A stretch of DNA of 40,240 bases from Candidatus Roizmanbacteria bacterium RIFCSPHIGHO2_12_FULL_37_23 (lineage in GTDB: Bacteria; Patescibacteriota; Microgenomatia; UBA1406; HO2-37-13b), in NCBI GenBank assembly GCA_001788095.1, contig MFZX01000035.1:1-40240 (forward strand), in the 5' to 3' direction. The notes under the pieces are model-generated. The model worked only from the letters and a program-made list of their open reading frames with translations. It ran no database searches and was not told the origin of the DNA. Made by a program: the position numbers and the translations under genes. Of the stretch, positions 8,798-17,322 are shown piece by piece. The number at the start of each line of letters is the position of its first letter. The stretch's first letter is position 1.

Positions 8798-8860
8798 GTT
8801 AGAAGGGTCCAAACCACTCTGTCCAGGCTCGTGGACTATGTTCACACCTTTTACGCACAA
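8798..8860. repeat. intergenic repeat copy (TGTCCAGGCTCGTGGAC hairpin)
   Basis: GTCCA...TGGAC stem with the same GTCCAGGCTCGTGGA core as the other copies. Confidence 0.4.
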
Positions 8861-8873
8861 ATGTGAATAAAAT

Positions 8874-9974
8874 CTATAACTTAAAATGTTCAAGAGACTT
8901 GGCCAGGTGAGTTTTGCCCACTTCTATCTTCTGTCTCATACTTTCTGATGGTTCCCAGTTATATCTTCTTATCCTTAAAGTCATCTTTGAGATAGTATAA
9001 CGGAATCTAAGTAATTGAAACTTTTCATCAAAATCAGCGGGTTTTTTTCTACTTCCAAAATATCCTTCAAGCATCTGATCGAGTCTCTCAGGTTTAAAGA
9101 AAGTACTCCAGCAAGCAATGTCTGATACATAATTTCCTCCAACACATTCATCCCAATCTAAAACTCCAGTAACATCTTTACCATCTGTTAATAAATTCTA
9201 GTCAGCAAAATCATTATGAACTAGAACTGGACTATCACAACTAAGAAGAGAGCTGTCTTTGTTAAATAAATTATCGATAGTTTTAACTTGTTCTTCAGTG
9301 AATATTCCTTCTTCCTCTAAAACTTTAAGATTGAATGCTAACCCAGCTTTGATTGCATCAGCATATGTAGAATGCACCCCAACAAGTGCTCCGCTCCTTG
9401 CTTTTTCGTTATCAAATGGTCCAAATCCTTTTACTTTTACTTCATGCACTCTTGCCATCATTCGACCAATTGCCTTAAGAAGTTGAGGCTCATCTTCTAG
9501 ATTTTCTTCTAGCCATTTGGAGATCGCAGTACCCGGAAGCTTTTCTGTAATGTGAAATGCGAAGTCATTTTCACCTTCAAAATCGTGAACAGCTAAAGTT
9601 TCAAAACTGGGGACTCCAATTTTTTTTGCATGAGATGAAGCTTGAGCTTCCGCATGAAAATAACCATTCTTAATTCCCTTAGGATGCGACCTGATAACGA
9701 TATCCTTGCCTGAAGATAGATGAGCCACTCTTACAGAATTTACATTTCCTAGATTTGTTTGAGCATTAGGATCTAAAGGATCGATGTTAATAACTTTATC
9801 TCCAAGTACATGATTAATTCTTTCTTCAAGTTCATCATCTGTAAAATATCTATGTCGATCTGCCCATATTTGACCTGCTTGTTGTGGAGTTATATCTCTA
9901 TCAGTCTGCCAGTAAAAAACGTTGGACCTGTCTGCAATTTTTTGGTTGATTTGATCAAGTTCTTCTTGTTTCAT
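8874..9974 (-). pseudogene. aminoglycoside phosphotransferase-like kinase interrupted by one in-frame TAG
   Basis: Minus frame reads ...LVHNDFAD-TAG-NLLTDGKDVTGVLDWDECVGGNYVSDIACW...SLEHFKL*; both sides are in the same frame. Start MKQEELDQ has TATAAT-N7-ATG. Confidence 0.8.
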
Positions 9975-10178
9975 TAATTCTATTATAGGAGTATAGCATA
10001 GGAAGTGGATTCGAACCAAAAAAAGCCTATTAGAGCTGGCTAAATCCCATGGGTCCACAAGATGGGATGATCCTCCTTCGTATGTAACTTCGGCGGACAG
10101 GTTTTCGAACTTTGGAGTGGGATGAACTTGTGAAATATCCTCAGCTTTTCCATGAACAATCCCAGCAATTTCTAAATA

Positions 10179-10550
10179 TTACGTCGTAGATTGGAGTTCC
10201 TGAACAATCTTGAATTGGTTTGTATAGACATCTACATCTGGAGTGTTTTCAATTGGTTCATCAACAGCACGTTCTACAAGATCTGATCTAAAACCAACCT
10301 GTACTGTATCACCGCTTCCTACAGGCATTTTCCCACCCCTATTTTCAACTTGTTTATCCAGATCGAGTATACTTTTGGGAATAGCAACAGCTACAATCCT
10401 AGCATTTTCTACCCCTCTTTTTCGAAGTTTTTCTACATGTTGCTGCGCAAATCCGAACTTAGGTGTAAACCAAGTGCCAGCTGCTGTTTTATGATGGGAA
10501 TCAATATATTCTTCCTCAGGCTCGGTAGTTTCTCCTCTATACACCCACAC
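10179..10550 (-). CDS. ADP-ribosyltransferase-like fragment (VYRGE...GTWFTP), possibly degraded
   Basis: Motif VYRGE ... AAGTWFTPKFGFAQQHVEKL...IVAVAIP; no convincing start, and the frame stays open after the TAA into the next gene. Confidence 0.35.
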   Translation of the reverse strand: MWVYRGETTEPEEEYIDSHHKTAAGTWFTPKFGFAQQHVEKLRKRGVENARIVAVAIPKSILDLDKQVENRGGKMPVGSGDTVQVGFRSDLVERAVDEPIENTPDVDVYTNQFKIVQELQSTT

Positions 10551-10627
10551 AAATCCTTCCGCTGCCTGTTCTTGCGCATATTTTTTTAATTGATTAACTT
10601 CAGAAGTATAATCATATACTGAGCTTA

Positions 10628-11101
10628 GTGAATAAATCTCTTAAACTTATAACAACTATTTTGATTTGCGAAGGTGTTGGGTTAGTTTCTGTTCCTTTTA
10701 CTGTATCTTCTATCCAAAACTGGTATAGCTATTTGAATAAACCATCATTCTCTCCTCTTAATTGGATATTTGGACCGGTGTGGACAACACTTTACTTAAT
10801 GATGGGAGTTTCTGCATATCTTGTTTGGGTCAAAGGATTAGAGAACAAAAAAGTAAGGGTGGCTTTAACTCTTTTTTTATTACAACTTTTTCTTAATTTT
10901 TTTTGGTCGATTCTATTTTTTGGATTTCACTCGCCAATGTTGGCCTTGATAGATATTATTCTCCTTTGGTTTGCAATTATTTTCTCAATCCTAAAGTTTT
11001 ACAGTATCTCCAAGAATGCTTCTTATCTACTGATTCCTTATCTTTTATGGGTAAGTTTTGCTTTCGTGCTAAATCTTTCAATTGTGGCGTTGAATATCTA
11101 A
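10628..11101 (+). CDS. tspO: TspO/MBR family protein
   Basis: SIQNWYSYLNKPSFSPLNWIFGPVWTTLYLMMGVSAYLVW is characteristic; TATACT-N7-GTG. Confidence 0.9.
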   Translation: MNKSLKLITTILICEGVGLVSVPFTVSSIQNWYSYLNKPSFSPLNWIFGPVWTTLYLMMGVSAYLVWVKGLENKKVRVALTLFLLQLFLNFFWSILFFGFHSPMLALIDIILLWFAIIFSILKFYSISKNASYLLIPYLLWVSFAFVLNLSIVALNI

Positions 11102-11148
11102 AAATGGTTCAGGTTGGTTGAAGAAGTTGGAACGTATTATTTAGATTA

Positions 11149-11664
11149 TCAGAGATTTGGTTCCCTTTGAGTAATCCCCATACATTTATTATTGACACAC
11201 TTACAACCATCGACTGAGGAAAATCCACAAGAGCCTGACGTTTCATTACCACATTGTTTTTTAACATAATCTGGGTTTGGTTTTGAATTTAAATTCATAC
11301 ACTGTAGAAACTGTCCGCAACAAGAGCCTGCGTCTTTAATAACGCAATCCACATCAGATTGACAAGAATAATCTATTTGCGGTGGAATTATTAAATCGGT
11401 GACTGTGCTTGTAGGGCTAATTGTTGAAACTTGATTGTTGGTTGGTATTGGGGACATAAAACTAATAGTTGGAGTGATCGAGGGTATAATCGGAGTTTGC
11501 GTTGATAGTGTGTCTATATAAAATGATCCTGCACCAAAAACAAGAAAGAATAAGCCGGCAAAAAGTATAAGGGCAACTTTTTTATGAGTACGAAAAGGAA
11601 GACGTTGATTATATTTGTCTTCTATATTTTGAACTGGTTGATCCTGTTGATTAGTTTCATCCAT
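11149..11664 (-). CDS. membrane-anchored Cys-rich ectodomain protein
   Basis: Paralogue of 3185-3778; C..DVDC ... CGFSSVDGCKCVNNKC; TATACT-N8-ATG. Confidence 0.75.
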   Translation of the reverse strand: MDETNQQDQPVQNIEDKYNQRLPFRTHKKVALILFAGLFFLVFGAGSFYIDTLSTQTPIIPSITPTISFMSPIPTNNQVSTISPTSTVTDLIIPPQIDYSCQSDVDCVIKDAGSCCGQFLQCMNLNSKPNPDYVKKQCGNETSGSCGFSSVDGCKCVNNKCMGITQREPNL

Positions 11665-11690
11665 AGAATTTTAGTATATCAGAAGCCAAG

Positions 11691-11803
11691 AGGTTCTAAT
11701 CCTTTCCTCAGTTACGATAGTTTGATATGGTTGAGTAAAACTAAAAAGTCTTTCCTGGTCAGAGTGAAGCGTAGATACTGAGCAAAGTGAAGTGTTGGCT
11801 GTT
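11691..11803. repeat. degenerate foldback intergenic element
   Basis: Left half aligns with the element at 3801 (TAGTTTGATATGGTTGAG..AACTAAAAAG); right end GTGTTGGCTG. Confidence 0.4.
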
Positions 11804-12059
11804 ATTTATACGCGCCTCCTCTATATTTAATTTTTCTTATCCAGATTTCTTTTATGGACTTTTTTATTTGAAATATAACACGAACTTGTCCAACTCTTAG
11901 CCTATAGAACTGAGGGATATTTGTCATTGTTTTAACATCAAGATTTTTAGGAAAAGGGAAATTGAGATGGAGTAATTTTCTAGCTATTGACCTTTGATAT
12001 AACGAGGGAAGTTTTGATAACTGTTTCTCTGCCTTCTTCGTGATAGCGACCTTATACAT
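11802..12059 (-). CDS. RelE-family toxin
   Basis: MYKVAITKKAEKQLSKLP...FYRLRVGQVRVIFQIKKSIKEIWIRKIKYRGGAYK. Confidence 0.85.
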   Translation of the reverse strand: MYKVAITKKAEKQLSKLPSLYQRSIARKLLHLNFPFPKNLDVKTMTNIPQFYRLRVGQVRVIFQIKKSIKEIWIRKIKYRGGAYK

Positions 12060-12333
12060 TCTTGTCTTTCAGGTATTTTTTTGCAACTTCCTTAAATGGT
12101 ATAAGCTCGCCCGGTTCTTCTTGAGCAAGCTGAATCGCATCTAATTCATCAAGATAATCTTCGATCAGTTCATTGATTCGTTCAAATTCTTCAATAGACA
12201 TAATGACTGCTTTTGGACTCGATCGATGGAATATATATAAGTGTCCCTGTCGTTGCGTATCTCTAAGTAGACTAAGAGTATTTTCCCGCAAATCAGTTAC
12301 AGTTTTTGTATTTTTAGTTGTTGGTATTAACAT
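12052..12333 (-). CDS. Phd/YefM-type antitoxin (start revised to MLIPTTKN)
   Basis: TTGACA-17-CATAAT-N6-ATG places the start at the second Met; overlaps toxin start. Confidence 0.75.
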   Translation of the reverse strand: MLIPTTKNTKTVTDLRENTLSLLRDTQRQGHLYIFHRSSPKAVIMSIEEFERINELIEDYLDELDAIQLAQEEPGELIPFKEVAKKYLKDKNV

Positions 12334-12419
12334 AAGGTTATTATGCATAAAAACCTAAGGTTTGTCAAGTATGGATTTTTCAGTATAAGAAAATTTAAAT
12401 GGTATAATTGGTATCTATA

Positions 12420-12502
12420 CCAGGGGTGGCGGAGTGGACAATCGCACCAGTCTGTAAAACTGGCGCCTTCGGGCTACGAAGGTTCGAATCCTTCCCCCTG
12501 GA
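12420..12502 (+). tRNA. tRNA-Tyr (anticodon GUA), class II, CCA not encoded
   Basis: Acceptor CCAGGGG/CCCCTGG, anticodon arm CCAGT-CTGTAAA-ACTGG, long variable arm, T-arm GAAGG-TTCGAAT-CCTTC. Confidence 0.93.
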
Positions 12503-12506
12503 CCCT

Positions 12507-13502
12507 ATGCAAATCGGATTTTTCGAAGTAGACGACTGGGCTTTTGATGTAATAAAAAGGAGATTACCTAATGCTCTTATTACACCAGAAAAACTTCTCC
12601 CAGAAAACGCAAAAAAATATAGTGGCCTGGAAATTATTAGTCCTTTTATCTATTCTCAACTCAACAAATCCACACTCCTTCAGCTTCCACATGTTAAATT
12701 TATTACAACACGTTCCACAGGCTTTGATCATATTGATCTTGATTTCTGTAAAAACAAAGAAATCGTTGTTGCAAATATCCCTCGATATGGAGACCGTACA
12801 GTTGCAGAATTCGCTTTTGCATTAATACTTACACTTTCAAGAAAGATTCACGATGCAATAGGACGTACAAAAGGTGGTAGTTTTGAAAATGATAATTTGA
12901 TGGGTATGGATTTACGAGGAAAGACAATTGGAATTGTAGGTTTCGGTCAGATCGGGCGAGAAGTTGCTAAGATAGCCCAAGGATTTGAAATGAATATTTT
13001 AGTGTATAACAGAAGTCATTATCCTGCCCTTGAAGACAAATACCTTTGTACATTTGTAGAACTTGATTTTTTGTTATCTCGGTCAAATTTTGTTACGCTC
13101 CATCTTCCTTTAACAAAAGAAACAGGACATATTATTAACAAAAAGAACATATTAAAGTGTAAACCTGGATTATTTTTAATAAATACTGCTCGTGGTGGTC
13201 TTATTGAAACCGAAGCACTTCTTTTGGGTCTCGAAAAGAATATTTTAGCTGGTGTAGGGCTGGATGTGTTGGAGGAAGAAAGGAATTTAAAAGAAGAAGC
13301 CGAGTTAATCTCTTCTGAATTTAGAAAAAAAGCAGATTATAAGACTCTTATGTTTGATCATATTCTGATAGATCATCCTAAAGTCGTGGTTACACCTCAC
13401 AATGCATTCAATAGTCAAGAAGCACGTTTGAATATTCTTAATACAACCTTCACAAATATTAATGCATTTATAAAGAACATTCCCATAAATACTGTTGGAT
13501 AG
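12507..13502 (+). CDS. D-isomer-specific 2-hydroxyacid dehydrogenase
   Basis: GKTIGIVGFGQIGREVAKIAQGF NAD-binding motif, LINTARGGLIETEALL, TPHNAFNSQEA; the ORF-track start at 12408 would read through the tRNA, ATG at 12507 preferred. Confidence 0.9.
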   Translation: MQIGFFEVDDWAFDVIKRRLPNALITPEKLLPENAKKYSGLEIISPFIYSQLNKSTLLQLPHVKFITTRSTGFDHIDLDFCKNKEIVVANIPRYGDRTVAEFAFALILTLSRKIHDAIGRTKGGSFENDNLMGMDLRGKTIGIVGFGQIGREVAKIAQGFEMNILVYNRSHYPALEDKYLCTFVELDFLLSRSNFVTLHLPLTKETGHIINKKNILKCKPGLFLINTARGGLIETEALLLGLEKNILAGVGLDVLEEERNLKEEAELISSEFRKKADYKTLMFDHILIDHPKVVVTPHNAFNSQEARLNILNTTFTNINAFIKNIPINTVG

Positions 13503-13563
13503 TTTATAACCAATTCATTGCGTCATTGATCTTCCCCGTGCTGTGTGCTAAAATTATCGAACC

Positions 13564-14697
13564 ATGGCAGTAATCAAAAGTGAGTTTTTTCTCGCGCTAA
13601 ACCAAGTGGCGACTGAAAGGGGAATTTCTCCAGACGATGTGTTAGATTCCATCCGGGCAGCTGTGATGGCTGCATATAAAAAAGATTATGGGACAGAACA
13701 CGTTAACGAAGATGAAGACGAAGGTCTTGAAGTAAAGATAAATGAAGATAGTGGTGAAATGCATATTTTAAAAGAAAAAAAGGATATCACTCCGCCAGGT
13801 TTTGGCCGTATCGCTGCCCAGACTGCTCGCCAAGTTATTCTCCAGCAAATTAGAGAGGCTGAAAAAAAGACTATTGTCAAACACTACACGGGTCAGGTTG
13901 GGACCATTATTAAGGGTCGTACTATTCGATTTGAAGGTCGCAATGTGCTTCTTGATATTGGCAAAGCAGAAGGTATGCTTCCTGTGGAAGAACAGATAAG
14001 ATCCGAAAACTATAGACTAAATGACACGCTTATTGTATTCATAAAAGAAATAAAAGAAGACCATTTTGGTAACTCTCGTATTATTGTTTCAAGATCTCAC
14101 CCCGAACTAGTACATCAGCTTTTTGCAAAAGAGGTTCCCGAAATTGCGAGTAATACTGTAAAAGTTTTTAAAGTAGTTCGTGAACCAGGAGATCGTACAA
14201 AAATTGCCGTGCATTCCGACCAGACTGGTGTTGATCCTGTAGGAGCATGTGTTGGGCAAAAGGGTATTCGCGTTAAATCAGTGACTGATGAACTTGGAGG
14301 AAATGAAAAGATAGATATAATTCAACATAACGAAGATGACTCACTGTTTATTCGCGAGGCCTTATCGCCTGCAACTGTCGAAGCAATTGAAATAGATAAA
14401 GAGAGGAAACATGCAAAGGTTTCAGTAAGTGAGGAACAGGCTCCACTTGCCATTGGTAAAAACGGAGTTAACGTAAATCTTGCATCCAGACTTACGGGGT
14501 ATGAAATTGATATTGTTCAAATGAAATCGGATATACCAGAAAAACCAGCAGAGAGTGAAAAAGATGAGACAGAGGAACCAGCCCAAGAAGAAAAAGGAGA
14601 AGGCGAAGGAGATGGTGTGCAAAAACAAGATGATACCCAATCTGATAATAGTAAGTCAAATGATAGTGAAGAGAAGAAAGATGAAACTGAAAATTGA
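13564..14697 (+). CDS. nusA: transcription termination/antitermination factor NusA
   Basis: NusA N-domain, S1, GACVGQKGIRVKSVTDELGGNEKIDII, KH2; acidic C-tail. Confidence 0.95.
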   Translation: MAVIKSEFFLALNQVATERGISPDDVLDSIRAAVMAAYKKDYGTEHVNEDEDEGLEVKINEDSGEMHILKEKKDITPPGFGRIAAQTARQVILQQIREAEKKTIVKHYTGQVGTIIKGRTIRFEGRNVLLDIGKAEGMLPVEEQIRSENYRLNDTLIVFIKEIKEDHFGNSRIIVSRSHPELVHQLFAKEVPEIASNTVKVFKVVREPGDRTKIAVHSDQTGVDPVGACVGQKGIRVKSVTDELGGNEKIDIIQHNEDDSLFIREALSPATVEAIEIDKERKHAKVSVSEEQAPLAIGKNGVNVNLASRLTGYEIDIVQMKSDIPEKPAESEKDETEEPAQEEKGEGEGDGVQKQDDTQSDNSKSNDSEEKKDETEN

Positions 14698-14717
14698 AAA
14701 TTCTAAAATCTGTTATC

Positions 14718-16169
14718 ATGCCAACAAAGCAACACAGACCACCAGTAGTTGTAGTATTAGGACATGTTGATCATGGGAAAACCACTCTTTTAGACTACAT
14801 CCGTAAGAGTAATTTAGCCTCAAAAGAAGCCGGTGAGATCACACAAAGTATAGGTGCGTATGAAGCGAAAATTCCACTCAAAGGATATGATGCAGATAGA
14901 TTAACCTTTATTGATACTCCCGGACACGAAGCGTTTACTAAATTAAGATCACGTGGAGCTCAAGTAGCAGACATTGCGATTCTCATCGTTGACGCAACAG
15001 CCTCAGTAATGCCTCAAACGATTGAATCCATATCACACATTAAACAAGCAAAAATTCCATTTATTGTTGCGATCAACAAGGTAGACCTCGAAAGGGCAAA
15101 TGTTGAAAAAGTTAATAAAGACTTATCCAAACATGATGTTTTAACAGAAAATATGGGTGGCACAATTCCTGTCATACCTATATCAGCAAAAAGTGGAACA
15201 GGAGTTAACGATTTGTTAGAAGCGATACTTTTAGTAGCCTCAGAACAAGATCTAAGTTATGACCTTGAAGGCGAACTTGAGGTGTATGTTATTGAAACAC
15301 AACATGAAAAAGCAGGGATTGCTGTTTCGTGCATCATAAAAAACGGGGCACTGAAAGTCGGAGACACCATTTATGCGCAAGAACTTGAAGCTCGAGTACG
15401 TGCTCTCATCACAGACAGAGGGAGTTCTGTTAAAGAAGTAACACCTTCAATGCCTTTTATGCTCTTAGGATTTAAAGAATTACCAGAAGTCGGCGTTCAG
15501 ATTTCAAGGCAAAAAAAATCTTTTGAAGTTGCAAAAAATGAACTTGAAAAACATACAGAGAGTGACTCTATATTCAAGGAAGATGAAGGGAAAAAGCTTA
15601 TGATTATTGTCAAAGCTGATAGTAAAGGTTCAATAGAGGCGCTACTACCTCCTCTCTTAGAAAATGAGAATATCGAAGTTGTTTTATATGGTATCGGTGA
15701 GATTTCAAAATCTGATATTTTTCTAGCTAAGGTCTCAAAAGCAATCATAATAGGATTTAATGCTAAAATTCCTCAAAGCACTGAAAAAATAGCTATGGAA
15801 GAAAAAGTTGTTATAAAAACCTATAAAATAATCTATAAGCTTCTTGAGGAACTTGCCGAAGTATCATTGTTACTCAAAGAGCGTGAAGAAAAGTCAAAAA
15901 ATTTGAAAGGCGAGGCTAAATTACAGGCTGTTTTTACCATTGAAGGAAGCAAAATCGCCGGAGTAAAAATCACTAAAGGCAAGTTTGAGTTAAATGATAA
16001 GTTAGAGCTTTATAGAGATAACCAAATGAAAGGAGAAGCGATGTTATCTTCAATAAAGCAGCGATCAAAACATGTAAAAGGGGCAAAAAAGGACCAAGAG
16101 GCAGGCTTATTGCTTGAGCCTCAACTTGACATACAGGCGGGTGATGTGATAAAATCTTATAGTATATGA
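14718..16169 (+). CDS. infB: translation initiation factor IF-2
   Basis: VVVVLGHVDHGKTTLLDYIRKSN, DTPGHEAF, NKVDL; start MPTKQHRPP rather than 14694. Confidence 0.93.
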   Translation: MPTKQHRPPVVVVLGHVDHGKTTLLDYIRKSNLASKEAGEITQSIGAYEAKIPLKGYDADRLTFIDTPGHEAFTKLRSRGAQVADIAILIVDATASVMPQTIESISHIKQAKIPFIVAINKVDLERANVEKVNKDLSKHDVLTENMGGTIPVIPISAKSGTGVNDLLEAILLVASEQDLSYDLEGELEVYVIETQHEKAGIAVSCIIKNGALKVGDTIYAQELEARVRALITDRGSSVKEVTPSMPFMLLGFKELPEVGVQISRQKKSFEVAKNELEKHTESDSIFKEDEGKKLMIIVKADSKGSIEALLPPLLENENIEVVLYGIGEISKSDIFLAKVSKAIIIGFNAKIPQSTEKIAMEEKVVIKTYKIIYKLLEELAEVSLLLKEREEKSKNLKGEAKLQAVFTIEGSKIAGVKITKGKFELNDKLELYRDNQMKGEAMLSSIKQRSKHVKGAKKDQEAGLLLEPQLDIQAGDVIKSYSI

Positions 16170-17299
16170 AAAACGACGCGGAGATTGCCCGCATAGTTAA
16201 AATATTGGCTGAGCGGCAATCGATATCAATTTGTTTGCCAACAAATCCAACACTCGACTCAATAGCTTCAGGAACCGCACTATATCTTGCTCTTCTTCAG
16301 ATGGGAAAAAACGCCAGTATTGCATGTGGTGGTGATGGTGATATTGATAGACAGAGTAGAATTGCTGGAATTGACAAAATCCAGACTTCCTTGGTGTCTG
16401 ATGGAGATAATCTCGTTGTATCTTTCCCATATACAGAAGGCTCCGTAGATAAAGTTACATACAATATTGAAGAAAATGCATTTAATCTTATTATTCAACC
16501 TCGAGAGGGTTCAGCAAAGCTCGACCCCAAAAAAGTCTCATTTAATTACACAGGTGGCAGGCCTGATGTAATTATTACAATATATACAGCTACTTTAAAT
16601 TCACTTGGGACGCTCTATACATCTAATAAAGATCAATTTACAGGTGTTGAAATTATTAATATCGACCGACACTTTACCAATGCCAACTATGGAACAGTCA
16701 ATTATGTTGATAAGAAAAGCGCCTCTGTTTCAGAGATGGTCTTAGATATAGTAAAAACATTAAGAATAAACTTAGATAAGAATATTGCTACTAATTTGTA
16801 TGCAGGAATTGTATCTGCAACAAATAATTTCACTGCTCATTCTGTAAGCGCGAATACTTTTGAAGCTAGTGCATTTTTGTTAAACAATGGTGCTGTAAAA
16901 TCTCCTATCGGTATATCTCAATCAATGCAGCGGGGAAGTCAGCTTCCAGGAAATATTAACGTAGCACAACAGTCACTGCAGCCTCAGCAATATATGCAAT
17001 ATCCTCCTCAACAACCGCTTCAACAGCGGCAACCGAGAATGAATCAACCGTTTCCACAAGGTTCTGGACAACAGCCCCGTCCGGCACAGCAACAACAAGT
17101 AGTTCAACAACCGGTTATGCCTCAACAGCAACCTGAAGTTGAAATGGTTGGCGATGATTATGATGAGCCTGTTTTTGATGAAAGAGGCGACGTTCAGCAA
17201 CAGCCGGGAACAGTAGAACAAAAGGAATCTAAAGGTGAAGGCCAAGCTCCAAAAGAATGGCTTAAGCCAAAGATTTTCAAGGGAACAAATCTCCTCTAA
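16166..17299 (+). CDS. DHH/NrnA-like phosphoesterase homologue with degenerate catalytic motifs and Q/P-rich tail
   Basis: Fold-level pattern INIDRHFTNANYGTVNYVDKKSASVSEMV and LYAGIVSATNNF; ATGA overlap with infB. Confidence 0.7.
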   Translation: MKNDAEIARIVKILAERQSISICLPTNPTLDSIASGTALYLALLQMGKNASIACGGDGDIDRQSRIAGIDKIQTSLVSDGDNLVVSFPYTEGSVDKVTYNIEENAFNLIIQPREGSAKLDPKKVSFNYTGGRPDVIITIYTATLNSLGTLYTSNKDQFTGVEIINIDRHFTNANYGTVNYVDKKSASVSEMVLDIVKTLRINLDKNIATNLYAGIVSATNNFTAHSVSANTFEASAFLLNNGAVKSPIGISQSMQRGSQLPGNINVAQQSLQPQQYMQYPPQQPLQQRQPRMNQPFPQGSGQQPRPAQQQQVVQQPVMPQQQPEVEMVGDDYDEPVFDERGDVQQQPGTVEQKESKGEGQAPKEWLKPKIFKGTNLL

Positions 17300-17322
17300 T
17301 CTTCCTGTATAATACCCTTACT

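Noticed and set aside
8639-8893. Minus-strand ORF over the methyltransferase 3' end
   Set aside because: Overlaps a better-supported CDS and the repeat spacer; no domain evidence.
9990-10040. tRNA relic (GGTTCGAATCCA on the minus strand near 10012)
   Set aside because: Only a T-arm-like 13-mer is convincing; no acceptor or anticodon stem can be built, and the stretch is open reading frame.
8874-10550. Alternative genetic code (UAG/UAA or UGA recoding) to explain the in-frame stops
   Set aside because: UGA ends normal genes here (e.g. 35645-35647) and other genes do not show in-frame UAG or UAA; a local mutation or sequencing error is simpler.
2221-11803. Calling the region a confirmed integron
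   Set aside because: No integron integrase or attI in the window, mixed gene orientation and degenerate terminal motifs; reported only as attC-like.
12408-12506. N-terminal extension of the dehydrogenase ORF
   Set aside because: It would translate through the tRNA-Tyr gene; ATG at 12507 starts the recognisable protein.
16973-17245. Minus-strand Leu/Arg-rich ORF
   Set aside because: Antisense shadow of the Gln/Pro-rich tail of the DHH-like protein.
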